Under the pieces are notes generated by a model that saw only the letters and a program-made list of their open reading frames with translations, ran no database searches and was not told the DNA's origin. Shown piece by piece: positions 9,119 through 18,900 of a DNA stretch of 64,000 bases. Origin of the DNA: CAZNLS01 sp964573895. GTDB lineage: Bacteria > Acidobacteriota > Aminicenantia > UBA2199. The DNA lies in the NCBI GenBank assembly GCA_964573895.1, contig CAZNLS010000001.1:1-64000 (forward strand). Reading direction: 5' to 3'. A program made the position numbers and the translations under genes. Every line of letters begins with the position of its first letter. Position 1 is the stretch's first letter.

Positions 9119-9574
9119 ATGGAGCAGAAAAATATCACAATAAACAGAAAAGCCCGTCATGACTATGAAATAGTTGAAAAATTTGAAGCCGGGATAGCAC
9201 TAAAGGGAAGTGAAATTAAATCGATCAGAGAGGGGAAGGTCAATCTAAAAGATTCTTTTGTTGATATAAAAAACCTTGAAGCTTCACTGATAAATGCCCA
9301 CATTGGTATTTATTCAAACGCAAGTTATAACAACCATGAACCATTAAGGACGAGAAAACTTCTACTCCACAAACGTGAAATTCACAAACTTGACAAACGG
9401 GTAAAGAACAGAGGCCTTACGATCATTCCTCTGAGAATGTACTTCAATAAAGATGGAAAAGTTAAGGTCGAGATAGCACTTGCGAAGGGAAAACGATCTT
9501 ATGATAAGAAACAGAAACTAAAAGAAAAGGATATCAGGCGAGAAGTTGAGAGGGAACTGAAAAATTACAGATAA
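9119..9574 (+). CDS. smpB: SsrA-binding protein
   Basis: Partner of tmRNA in rescue of stalled ribosomes. The 151-aa protein begins with NRKARHDYEIVEKFEAGI, carries the GSEIKSIREGKVNLKDSF beta-barrel signature and ends in a lysine/arginine-rich tail (KGKRSYDKKQKLKEKDIRRE). Length is normal. The ribosome-binding site is weak. I looked for a tmRNA gene in the short flanking gaps and saw none; ssrA must lie elsewhere. Confidence 0.96.
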   Translation: MEQKNITINRKARHDYEIVEKFEAGIALKGSEIKSIREGKVNLKDSFVDIKNLEASLINAHIGIYSNASYNNHEPLRTRKLLLHKREIHKLDKRVKNRGLTIIPLRMYFNKDGKVKVEIALAKGKRSYDKKQKLKEKDIRREVERELKNYR

Positions 9575-9575
9575 A

Positions 9576-10274
9576 TCAAGCGGCAGTCCCATGAAAAAAG
9601 AATGAAAAGGCAGAGATAACAAGAATCCTAAATACAAAATATACAGATGAGATAATCATACTCTTTTTTATTGAAATTTTTGCAAAACAGGCAATTCCTA
9701 AAGCAACAACGATTGTATACCAGATAGAAAAATAATCAATTCTTGACACAAATATAGAGAGAAAGGATTTCTGCTGGTTCAATCCGAAAAGAACAGCCGG
9801 AGAAAAATAGGAAAGAATTTTTAAATGAAAGATAGATGAAAATGTTTCAACAATTTTCGGGAATACAATGTCAATTAAGGAGGCCGCCGTTACAATGGAA
9901 AAGTAGTTTATATAAAGGCCATCAACTCCGGAAGTTCCAAAAAAAAGATATGTAAAAAATGCACCGACGCCAATTATTAAAAAAACAGAGAAAATTTCAG
10001 GAAAGACAAAGAATATTTTTTGGATAAAGGAGAGATTTTCATAATTAAGATTATTATTACTGAGAAAATCAGACATCTGGGAATTCTGCATAATTTCAGA
10101 CATCTTGTCCAGAGTATAAGGTAAACTAATGAAACTTAGTATAAATATTATTATTAGAATAAAAGCCAGGTAGGAAAGCCATCTCTTTTCATCCATGATC
10201 TTCCCAAGTGTTTTTCCGGGTTTTGTTATAATTTCTTCCAGTTCCCTGAAAAAGTTATTTAGGCGTTCTATCAT
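9576..10274 (-). CDS. Yip1-like integral membrane protein
   Basis: A 232-aa protein with five or six hydrophobic segments after a cytosolic N terminus (RLNNFFRELEEIITKPGKTLGKI). That N-terminal motif, followed by a tryptophan-containing turn and evenly spaced helices, is typical of bacterial Yip1/DUF1282-type proteins of unknown function. It is convergent with smpB and divergent from yggS. No catalytic residue was recognised. Confidence 0.6.
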   Translation of the reverse strand: MIERLNNFFRELEEIITKPGKTLGKIMDEKRWLSYLAFILIIIFILSFISLPYTLDKMSEIMQNSQMSDFLSNNNLNYENLSFIQKIFFVFPEIFSVFLIIGVGAFFTYLFFGTSGVDGLYINYFSIVTAASLIDIVFPKIVETFSSIFHLKILSYFSPAVLFGLNQQKSFLSIFVSRIDYFSIWYTIVVALGIACFAKISIKKSMIISSVYFVFRILVISAFSFFFHGTAA

Positions 10275-10385
10275 AAATTAATTATACAGTATTTTGATTC
10301 TAAAACAAGAAAGGAAAAGCAGTGATAACCGGAATTTAAATAAATACCGAAATATGTTAAAATAGGGCTTCAAGGGAAATAAATC

Positions 10386-11069
10386 ATGAGTGTAAAAGAA
10401 AACTACGAAAAAATTATCAACAGAATAAAAAAAACATGTGAACGTTCAAAAAGGAACCCTGATGACATCCAACTACTTGCTGTCTGCAAAAATCAACCGA
10501 TTGAAAAAATCCTGGAAGCAAAAAATCTAGGGATAAAACTATTCGGTGAGAACAAAACCCAGGAAGCAGAGGAACATCGTGAAACTATCGGTTCAGACGG
10601 TATCGAATGGCACTTTATCGGAAAGCTGCAAAAAAATAAGATCAATAAAATACTGAACAGTTTTGATTTCATTGAATCTGTTGACAGCGTAAAATCAATT
10701 GAACATATTCATAAGAGAGTTAATAGTCTCACTGAGGCTTTTATAGAAATTAACATTGCCGACGAGAAGAACAAAGCGGGGTTTACTATTGAAGGCCTGA
10801 GAAAGGCACTAAATTATATCTCAATGCTAAACAGAGTAAAGATAATCGGATTAATGTGCATTCCGCCCTATCACGATGATCCGGAGTTCAGTAGATCCTA
10901 TTTCACCCAATTGAATGAATTGAAAGAGGAAATAAACTCAAGAAACATAGAAAATTTTGATATCCGCGAACTCTCGATGGGAATGAGTAATGATTATGAA
11001 GTTGCTATTGAAGAAGGTGCAACAATAATCAGAATCGGAACTGCTCTCTTCGGGAGAAGATTCCAGTGA
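10386..11069 (+). CDS. yggS: pyridoxal-phosphate homeostasis protein, YggS/PROSC family
   Basis: A PLP-binding TIM-barrel protein of the alanine-racemase fold that buffers intracellular PLP. The PLP lysine lies in LLAVCKNQP, where AVSK is commoner. Other family motifs are FGENKTQEAEEH, WHFIGKLQKNK, GLMCIPPY, LSMGMSNDYEVAIEEGAT and the final IRIGTALFGRR. The 227-aa length is normal. It overlaps yggT by 4 bases, an arrangement conserved widely (yggS-yggT, often with divIVA or sepF). Confidence 0.92.
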   Translation: MSVKENYEKIINRIKKTCERSKRNPDDIQLLAVCKNQPIEKILEAKNLGIKLFGENKTQEAEEHRETIGSDGIEWHFIGKLQKNKINKILNSFDFIESVDSVKSIEHIHKRVNSLTEAFIEINIADEKNKAGFTIEGLRKALNYISMLNRVKIIGLMCIPPYHDDPEFSRSYFTQLNELKEEINSRNIENFDIRELSMGMSNDYEVAIEEGATIIRIGTALFGRRFQ

Positions 11070-11365
11070 TATTGAACGACCTGCTAAAATCATTCGTGCA
11101 GGTTGTTCAGCTTGGAATCGAAATATATATAATAATAATCATTATAAGATCAGTGATTTCATGGGCAGGTGGAATCCCGGCAAATAATCTGATCTATTTC
11201 CTTAGAAAAATAACAGATCCTGTATTTAGAATAATTCATCGATACATTCCGTTTACAATCATCGGAGGTATTGATATTTCACCTGTAATAATTATTTTTT
11301 TTCTTTATCTGATCAATAACTTGTTGACCAGATTTCTAAACTATATCATATTAACAGGAGGTTAA
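11066..11365 (+). CDS. yggT: YggT family membrane protein
   Basis: A 99-aa protein with two hydrophobic helices and the family motif RSVISWAGGIPANN, then ITDPVFRIIHRYIP and GGIDISPVIIIFFLYLI. It starts at GTG inside the yggS stop (GTGA overlap), so it is translationally coupled. YggT proteins are small inner-membrane proteins linked to osmotic tolerance and cell division; the molecular role is unknown. Confidence 0.88.
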   Translation: MILNDLLKSFVQVVQLGIEIYIIIIIIRSVISWAGGIPANNLIYFLRKITDPVFRIIHRYIPFTIIGGIDISPVIIIFFLYLINNLLTRFLNYIILTGG

Positions 11366-11366
11366 A

Positions 11367-11852
11367 ATGAAATTGACTCCACAGGATATTTTAGGTCAAA
11401 CCTTTAACAAAAAAATTAACGGTTATGACAGGATTGAGGTACAACAATTTCTCGTTCTCGTTGCAGAAACTCTTGAAAGTGAGATTCTCGAAAAAGAGAA
11501 GATGAAAAAAAAATTGGAAAAACTTCAGAACGACATTCAAAAATATGAGAGGAAAGAGGACATTTTGAGAGAAACACTCGTTTCAGCACACAGGTTCTCA
11601 AAGGACATTAAATCCAACTCTGAGAAAGAGGGGGAAATGATAGTCAAAGAATCTGAAATGAGAGCGGATGAGATCATTAACAGTGCTGTCCAGAGACAAA
11701 AGGATCTTAAAAGTGAAATTAAAAATTTAAAATTTAAACGAAAAGAGATAGAAAATGACCTGATTAATATGTTAAACTCATTGAAGGAGTTAATCGAATC
11801 ATATCAGATAGAAGATGATGAGTTTGAAAAAGTCGAATATCTGGGGAAATAG
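11367..11852 (+). CDS. divIVA: DivIVA domain protein
   Basis: A 161-aa coiled-coil protein. The N terminus LTPQDILGQTFNKKINGYD is the DivIVA membrane-binding head, where a hydrophobic tip inserts into curved membrane. The rest is a long charged coiled coil (about residues 30-150). In Gram-positives DivIVA marks poles and septa; in this Gram-negative setting it probably organises growth or division, as suggested by the yggS-yggT-divIVA order. AGGAGG precedes the ATG by four bases, one base after the yggT stop. Confidence 0.87.
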   Translation: MKLTPQDILGQTFNKKINGYDRIEVQQFLVLVAETLESEILEKEKMKKKLEKLQNDIQKYERKEDILRETLVSAHRFSKDIKSNSEKEGEMIVKESEMRADEIINSAVQRQKDLKSEIKNLKFKRKEIENDLINMLNSLKELIESYQIEDDEFEKVEYLGK

Positions 11853-11884
11853 TAAAGAAACAAATACATTAAACCGGAGGGAAA

Positions 11885-12919
11885 ATGAGCAGTGAAGATC
11901 AAAAGCTTACAGCAATAAATAATGCGCTTTCTCAAATTGAAAAGCAATTCGGAAAGGGATCAATAATGAAAATGGGAGGAGACGAAAGAGTAAATGTACC
12001 GGCTATTTCAACCGGATGCCTATCACTCGACATTGCCCTCGGTGTTGGCGGCCTTCCCAGAGGAAGAGTAGTTGAAATTTTCGGACCCGAAGCTTCAGGA
12101 AAAACTACCCTCGCCCTGCAGGCAATCGCTCAGGCACAAAAAGCAGGTGGATACGCTGCATTTATTGATGCTGAACATGCCCTTGATCCGGTATATGCAC
12201 AGAAATTGGGAGTTAATATCGACGAGCTTTACATAGCCCAACCGGATTTTGGAGAACAGGCACTTGAGATTGCAGAAATACTTGTTCGTTCGGGAGGCGT
12301 GGATATAATCGTGGTAGACAGTGTTGCAGCACTGGTTCCCAAAGCCGAACTGGAAGGGGATATGGGTGACAGTCACATGGGATTACAGGCACGTCTCATG
12401 AGCCAGGCTCTCAGGAAATTAACAGCTATTGTAGCAAGATCAAAAACTACTTTTATCTTCCTTAACCAACTGAGAGAAAAAATTGGTATGTTTGTGGGAA
12501 ACCCTGAAACTACTACCGGTGGTAAAGCATTAAAATTTTACAGTTCAATTAGAATAGATGTCAGAAAGATACTGACTTTGAAAAGCGGTACTGAAATTGT
12601 GGGTGGCAGGACGAGAATTAAAATTGTAAAAAATAAGGTAGCTCCACCTTTTAAATTTACTGAAGTTGATCTACTCTTCGGGCAGGGAATATCGGAAGAG
12701 GGAGATATAATAGACCTTGCAGTTGTAAACGAAATTATATCCAAGACAGGATCATGGTATTCTTACGGAGAAGAAAAACTTGGGCAGGGAAAAGAATCTG
12801 TACGAAAACTCCTTAAAGAAAACAGGAAACTTCTTGAGAAAATACGCTCTCAGATTCTTGAAAAAATGGGCCTAACAAATATTATTCCCGGGAAAAAAGA
12901 AGAAAAAAAAAATAATTAA
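11885..12919 (+). CDS. recA: recombinase RecA
   Basis: ATP-dependent strand-exchange protein and SOS co-protease. The 344-aa protein has Walker A in GPEASGKTTL, Walker B at IIVVDSVAALVP, the loop L1 region GDMGDSHMGLQARLMSQALR, the loop L2 region FLNQLREKIG followed by GNPETTTGGKALKFYSS, and an acidic/lysine-rich tail. It is complete, without intein or frameshift. A strong CCGGAGG precedes ATG 11885. It lies 32 bases after divIVA, probably in the same operon. I found no LexA-type operator directly upstream. Its stop overlaps the convergent amidohydrolase gene by 4 bases. Confidence 0.97.
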   Translation: MSSEDQKLTAINNALSQIEKQFGKGSIMKMGGDERVNVPAISTGCLSLDIALGVGGLPRGRVVEIFGPEASGKTTLALQAIAQAQKAGGYAAFIDAEHALDPVYAQKLGVNIDELYIAQPDFGEQALEIAEILVRSGGVDIIVVDSVAALVPKAELEGDMGDSHMGLQARLMSQALRKLTAIVARSKTTFIFLNQLREKIGMFVGNPETTTGGKALKFYSSIRIDVRKILTLKSGTEIVGGRTRIKIVKNKVAPPFKFTEVDLLFGQGISEEGDIIDLAVVNEIISKTGSWYSYGEEKLGQGKESVRKLLKENRKLLEKIRSQILEKMGLTNIIPGKKEEKKNN

Positions 12920-14658
12920 TTCATATTTTTTCTAAAAACGATCTTACCTCCCACAACTGTCATCCAGGTTTTTAACCTGAGAATTCTTCTAAAATTAAAG
13001 GAATTCAAATTCTTTGGTAATTGTTCAAGAATTGTAAAATCGGCGATGAATCCTCTCTTTATCTTTCCTGAAAATTTCTCACTGTTTGAAGCGTATGCTG
13101 AATTACAGGTATAAGCTCTTAAAGCATCCAGGAATCCGATTTTTTCATTTTCAAACCATCCATCACTGCTGTCCGGAGTTTTTCTTGATACTGCAAAATA
13201 GATCGAATTCAGAGGAGAAGCAAAATTTGCGGGCCAACCGCTTCCAAATGCAAAAACTACTCCTTCATCCAGAAATGATCTTAAAGGTATATTTTTCTCT
13301 CCTTCTCTTTCAGGTAGAATTTCATTGTAATAGTGCATTTCATATGAACATTCATTCGGAAAAATAACAGGAATCATTTTTAACTTTGCAAGATTTTTTA
13401 TATCAATGTCAGTTACAAACTTAAGATTTTCAACTCTTATTTTTTTTGAAAATGCTGATTTTTTCCTCTTTAATTCTTTCACAATAGAAATAAGGCGGTA
13501 GAGCGCCCTGTCTCCCTGACAGCGTATACCTGTCTGCCACTTATTTGAAGATGATATTTTTAAAATCCCCTTCAGTTTTGAGGGATCGGTAATAAAATAT
13601 CCATATCCGCCATTATTAAGATAGCCGGAAAACATAGCAGCACTACTTGTTCCTGTTTCTCCGTCAAATGGTATGCCCAGATATCCCACACGAACAAAAT
13701 TTCCCTTTCCGCTAAGATCAAGATTATTTATAAGATAAGTGCCCAGGTTATCAGAAGATAATCTGATATAAAATCTTATTGAGAGTTTTCCTGCTCTTTC
13801 CATTTTTTTCAACAAATTAACAAAACGGATATCTCCTCTGGTTGTGACTGATGTTATCCCCAGTTTATTTAAAAATTTCATCCCCCTCATAATCATTTCG
13901 GCAGTAGGATCTCTGTAATTTCTTCTTTTATATATATCACTACGAAAAAAAATATCTGCAGCATTATTTACAAGAATTCCCTTCAAAGAACCATCCCTGA
14001 ATTTTTGAATTCCCCCTCCCGTTATTCCTGCTCCCGGGTTAATATTGACAGCTTTTAATGCTGCACTGTTAAGCAATACTGCATTTCCGTTTTTTCGTAT
14101 TAAGGCAACAGGTCTTGCACCGGATACTTTATCAAGATCATATTTTGAAGGCCACATTCTGTTGTTGAAATTGTTCTGATCAAAAAGAAAAAGAATGAGG
14201 GTCTGATTAAGATCAGTTGATAAAAGCCTTCTTCTTATTAGTTCCAGGCCGGAAGTAAGATTCATTCCCCTCATATCATACTCCCTTTCAAGCATTAAAG
14301 AACCAAGTGGAAAATCCATAAGAGAATCGTGAAAACCCGGTATCAGAGTCCGTGAATCAAGATCATAAAAAACAGAGTTTTTGCCGGCAAACTTCATTGC
14401 CTGATCATTATTCCCGGAATAAATTATTTTATCATTCCGGACTGCAACGGCTTCATGAATGATATTACCGTCCAATGTTAGAATTCTCCCATTATAAAAA
14501 ACGGTTATCCCGTCACTACAGAATATAATTGCAGAAGAAATATATAGAAAAACCAAGAATATAAAAAACTTTCTTAGTTTAAAAAATTTTAACTGTTGCA
14601 AAGCTATGCCAGAGTCCAAACTGTATTCAATTATGGAATATAGGGCTTTTTTTTTCAA
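12916..14658 (-). CDS. YtcJ-type amidohydrolase fold protein, metal ligands lost (probable pseudoenzyme)
   Basis: A 580-aa protein with an export-like hydrophobic segment (residues 32-47), then the full YtcJ/amidohydrolase-3 layout: the N-terminal beta sandwich (VFYNGRILTLDGNIIHEAVA), the PGF strand, the barrel, and the C-terminal strand (GFIADFTILEQ). The metal-site residues are all changed. The usual D-S-H-x-H is DSLMD (111-115), the H-A-I-G-D histidine is Arg379, RIEH is RVEN with Asn411, and the GSDWP aspartate is Gly474. The ORF is intact and colinear, which argues against random decay. A binding or structural role, or unusual chemistry, is more likely than metal-dependent hydrolysis. 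The start codon is uncertain. Confidence 0.7.
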   Translation of the reverse strand: MKKKALYSIIEYSLDSGIALQQLKFFKLRKFFIFLVFLYISSAIIFCSDGITVFYNGRILTLDGNIIHEAVAVRNDKIIYSGNNDQAMKFAGKNSVFYDLDSRTLIPGFHDSLMDFPLGSLMLEREYDMRGMNLTSGLELIRRRLLSTDLNQTLILFLFDQNNFNNRMWPSKYDLDKVSGARPVALIRKNGNAVLLNSAALKAVNINPGAGITGGGIQKFRDGSLKGILVNNAADIFFRSDIYKRRNYRDPTAEMIMRGMKFLNKLGITSVTTRGDIRFVNLLKKMERAGKLSIRFYIRLSSDNLGTYLINNLDLSGKGNFVRVGYLGIPFDGETGTSSAAMFSGYLNNGGYGYFITDPSKLKGILKISSSNKWQTGIRCQGDRALYRLISIVKELKRKKSAFSKKIRVENLKFVTDIDIKNLAKLKMIPVIFPNECSYEMHYYNEILPEREGEKNIPLRSFLDEGVVFAFGSGWPANFASPLNSIYFAVSRKTPDSSDGWFENEKIGFLDALRAYTCNSAYASNSEKFSGKIKRGFIADFTILEQLPKNLNSFNFRRILRLKTWMTVVGGKIVFRKNMN

Positions 14659-14677
14659 ACAATTTAACTTCTTTTTA

Positions 14678-14701
14678 TTGATCAGATCAATCCCTGATCA
14701 A
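14678..14701. promoter_or_regulatory. 8-bp perfect inverted repeat, candidate operator
   Basis: TTGATCAG (14678-14685) and CTGATCAA (14694-14701) are exact inverse complements around an 8-base centre. They lie 11 bp upstream of the -35 element of the acyl-CoA dehydrogenase promoter and just upstream of the divergent amidohydrolase gene. The dyad has the size of a TetR- or GntR-type operator. No regulator gene is adjacent, so the ligand is unknown. Confidence 0.4.
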
Positions 14702-14711
14702 TAATCGCTTT

Positions 14712-14740
14712 TTGACATTTACTGTAATAAACCTTATAAA
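14712..14740 (+). promoter_or_regulatory. promoter of acyl-CoA dehydrogenase-icmF operon
   Basis: TTGACA (14712-14717), exactly 17 bases, then TATAAA (14735-14740) form a near-consensus sigma-70 promoter. Transcription would start near 14747, leaving a leader of about 65 bases that I could not fold into a recognisable riboswitch. RBS AGAGGAG lies before ATG 14814. Confidence 0.6.
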
Positions 14741-14813
14741 TTAGTATATGAATAATATATTTTTCGATCTATCTTTATAATAATAAAATATAGTAAAACA
14801 GAGGAGATTTAAT

Positions 14814-15953
14814 ATGGATTATCTTTTAACAGAAGAACAAATCATGATTAGGGACATGGTAGAGAAATTTGCAAAAGAGGAGATTGCCCCAAGAGCTTCA
14901 GGGTTCGATAAATCAGGTGAATTTCCTTCTGATATAATAAAAAAAGCTGGTGAACTCGGACTGATGGGAGTAGCATATCCTCCTGAATATAGCGGTGCCG
15001 GAATGGATTACGTTTCATATATGCTGGCAGTTGAAGAGCTTTCAAAAGCCTGTGCCTCTACAGGAGTTATAGTTTCTGCTCATTCCTCTCTTTGCGTCGA
15101 TCCGATATTCAGATTTGGTTCTGAAGAGCAGAAGAAAAAATTTTTACCCGATCTCTGCTCTGGAAAGAAGATTGGATGTCATGCTCTAACTGAACCGGGA
15201 GCAGGCTCAGATGCCGGGTCAACGAAAACTACCGCAAAACTTTCAGGAGATAAATGGATACTAAACGGTTCCAAGCACTTTATCACTAATGGCAAAGAAG
15301 CTGATATTGCTGTGGTATTTGCATCGACAGATCCTTCTCTGAAGACAAAGGGAATTAGCGCTTTCATAGTCGAAAAGGATTCTCCGGGATTCAGGATCGG
15401 CAAACTTGAACATAAACTCGGCATCAAAGCCACATCAACTGCAGAACTTGTCTTTGAGGATTGTGAAATTCCTGCTGACAACCTGCTGGGTGAAGTTGGG
15501 AAGGGTTTTAAAATTGCATTGATCACCCTTGATGGAGGAAGGCTCGGTATCGCTTCACAGGCACTTGGAATTGCTAAAGCATCAATCGAAGCTGCTATTA
15601 AATTTTCAAAGGAGAGGGAGCAGTTCGGGCAGTCTATTTCCAATTTCCAGGCAATTCAATGGATGATTGCCGACATGGCCACTGAATATGAAGCTGCATG
15701 GTTAATGGTTTACAGGGCATCTCTGATGAAAGACAAAGGAATTAGATACACAAAAGAAGCTGCTATGGCAAAGTTGAAAGCTTCCGAGGTTGCATCTTTT
15801 TGTGCTAATAAAGCAGTTCAGATCCACGGAGGTTACGGGTATACTGATGAATTTAATGTGGAAAGATACTTACGTGATGCAAAAATAACCGAAATCTATG
15901 AAGGAACGTCGGAAATAATGAGACTGGTAATATCATCCACTGTGCTTAAATAA
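14814..15953 (+). CDS. acyl-CoA dehydrogenase (short-chain/butyryl-CoA type)
   Basis: FAD enzyme introducing a trans-2 double bond into acyl-CoA, with electrons leaving through ETF. The 379-aa protein has the family motifs CHALTEPGAGSDAGS and HFITNGKEADIAVVF, then the C-terminal IHGGYGYTDEFNVERYLRDA. The catalytic base is Glu363 in EIYEGTSEIMR, the position used by short- and medium-chain enzymes. Only 21 bases separate it from icmF, so the two are one operon. The mutase product, n-butyryl- or isobutyryl-CoA, is a plausible substrate. The strict substrate cannot be read from sequence. Confidence 0.92.
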   Translation: MDYLLTEEQIMIRDMVEKFAKEEIAPRASGFDKSGEFPSDIIKKAGELGLMGVAYPPEYSGAGMDYVSYMLAVEELSKACASTGVIVSAHSSLCVDPIFRFGSEEQKKKFLPDLCSGKKIGCHALTEPGAGSDAGSTKTTAKLSGDKWILNGSKHFITNGKEADIAVVFASTDPSLKTKGISAFIVEKDSPGFRIGKLEHKLGIKATSTAELVFEDCEIPADNLLGEVGKGFKIALITLDGGRLGIASQALGIAKASIEAAIKFSKEREQFGQSISNFQAIQWMIADMATEYEAAWLMVYRASLMKDKGIRYTKEAAMAKLKASEVASFCANKAVQIHGGYGYTDEFNVERYLRDAKITEIYEGTSEIMRLVISSTVLK

Positions 15954-15974
15954 ATTCGTAATTAAAAACAAAAT

Positions 15975-18900
15975 ATGAAAAGGGAAATATACAAACCGAA
16001 AAACAAGATCAGATTAGTAACAGCTGCATCACTTTTTGACGGACATGATGTATCAATAAATATAATGAGAAGAATTATGCAGTCCTTCGGGTGCGAGATC
16101 ATTCATCTGGGGCATAACCGGGGGGCTGAAGAAATCGTTAATTGCGCTGTGCAGGAAGATGTACAGGCAATTGCAATCACCTCTTATCAGGGTGGACATG
16201 TTGAACTACTAAAGTATGTTTATGATCTTCTCAGAGATAAAGGGTCAGGACACATTAGGATCTTTGCCGGAGGTGGAGGGGTTATACTCCCTAAAGAGGT
16301 AAAAGAGCTTGAAGAATATGGTATAACAAAAATCTACACTCCGGATGACGGAAGAGCTCTGGGACTTACCGGAATGATATCAGATCTCATCTCAAAGTGT
16401 GATTTTTCTACTGAAAACAGCGCAAAGATAGTAGTGAATGACATTGCTGCAGGAAAGGACAAAGCCGTTGCATCCATAATCACTTCAATTGAAAACGGTT
16501 CACCACGAGGTGAAAAATTACTTGATGAATTAAAAAAAAGATATCCTGACAAGAAAACTCCGGTATTAGGTATAACGGGAACAGGGGGTGCAGGAAAATC
16601 ATCGATTATTGATGAATTTATCATCCGATTTCTGAATGATTTTAATGAAAAGAAAATTGCCGTTATCTCTGTAGATCCGACAAAGAGAAAAACAGGTGGA
16701 GCTCTTCTGGGTGACAGGATAAGGATGAACTCAATAGATAATAACAGGGTGTTTATGAGATCACTTGCAACAAGGCGGTCAAATGTCTCTCTTACTTCCC
16801 ATATTGAAGAGGTTATTGATGTTTGCAAAAGAAGCGGTTTTGACCTGATCATTCTCGAATCATCAGGGATTGGACAGTCTGATTCAAGAATTACCGATCT
16901 GGCAACTATATCAATGTATGTTATGACACCGGAATATGGGGCCGGAACTCAGTTGGAAAAAATAGATATGCTGGATTATGCAGATATCATAGCAATTAAT
17001 AAATTTGACAAACGGGGAGCCAGGGATGCTTTGAGAGACGTAAGAAAACAATTCATGAGAAATCATGAACTCTGGGATACACCAGGTGATGCACTCCCTG
17101 TGTTTGGAACAGTTGCATCCAAATTCAACGATACGGGAATGAACTCACTGTATATTGATACCCTGAAAATGCTGTCATTTGAAAAAATCCAATCATTATA
17201 TAAAAAATATACTTATTCGCAGGAAAAGTTTTCTGACACTGATCATTACATTATTCCACCGAAGAGAATCAGATATTTATCAGAAATATCCGATATAGTA
17301 AAAGAATATAATAAAGAATCGGTCGAGCAGTCAGGAATCGCATCTATTTTCGGCTCAATTAAAAAAACTATTGAATTTCTTGGGAAAAGAGAAAAAAATC
17401 AATCTCAAATTCTGAAATCAGAGTTGAAAAGAGTCGAAAAAAAACTTGCCCCGGAAAACAGGAGAATCCTGAAAGAGTGGGGGGGGAAAAAGAGAAAATA
17501 TTCCGGTGACATTTACCGGTTTAAAGTCAGAGATAAAGAGATCAGTGTTGAAACCAATGTTGAGACTCTTTCACACACCAGGATCCCGAAAATTCTGCTT
17601 CCCGGGTATAGTGACGAGGGAGACATTTTATATTGGAATTTACAGGAAAATGTACCCGGGGAATTCCCGTTCACATCAGGTGTATTTCCTTTTAAGCGTG
17701 AAGGTGAAGATCCGACAAGAATGTTTGCCGGAGAAGGAGGACCTGAGAGAACAAACAAAAGATTCCATTACCTGTCTACAGGCTTGCCTGCAAAAAGATT
17801 GTCTACGGCATTTGATTCCGTGACTCTTTATGGAGCAGATCCGGAGAAAAGACCTGATATATATGGAAAAATAGGAAATTCAGGAGTATCTGTATCCTGT
17901 CTTGATGATGCAAAAAAACTCTATTCAGGCTTCAGGCTGACCGACTCAAAGACTTCAGTATCAATGACTATCAACGGGCCTGCATCGATTATGGTTGCTT
18001 TTTTCCTTAACGCGGCAATCGACCAGGAATGTGAAATCTATATAAGAAAAAACGGACTTGAAGGAAAAGTTAAAAAGAAGCTGGAACATATTTATTTGAA
18101 AAGAGGCCTTAAAATACCTGAATACAGAGGAAAAGTTCCAAAAGGAAATGACGGGCTGGGATTGATGCTGTTGGGATTAACGGGTGACAGTATACTTCCA
18201 AAAGAAATATATGAAAAAATTAAGAGGGAAACAATATCAAAAGTTCGCGGTACCATCCAGGCAGATATATTAAAGGAGGACCAGGCTCAGAACACCTGTA
18301 TATTTTCAACAGAATTTTCATTGAAAATGATGGGCGACGTTCAGGAATTCTTCATAAAAAATCATGTAAGAAATTTTTACTCTGTCTCCATATCCGGATA
18401 TCATATTGCCGAAGCCGGTGCCAATCCCATTACACAATTGGCATTCACTCTCGCAAACGGATTCACTTTTGTTGAGTATTATCTTTCCCGGGGAATGAAA
18501 ATAGACGATTTTGCCCCAAACCTGTCATTCTTTTTTTCTAACGGAATTGACCCTGAATATGCAGTAATCGGAAGAGTTGCCAGAAAGATATGGTCTAAGG
18601 TTATGAAGTTCAAATATGGCGCAAATGAAAGGTCTCAAAAACTGAAATATCATATTCAAACATCCGGGAGATCACTTCACTCTCAGGAAATCGATTTTAA
18701 CGATATAAGAACAACACTGCAGGCTTTATATGCGATATATGACAATTGCAACTCGCTGCACACAAACGCATATGATGAGGCCATTACAACCCCTACCGAG
18801 GAATCTGTCAGAAGAGCTCTGGCAATTCAAATGATAATTAATCATGAATTCGGCCTTACAAAAAATCAAAATCCTAACCAGGGCTCATTTATAATAGAAA

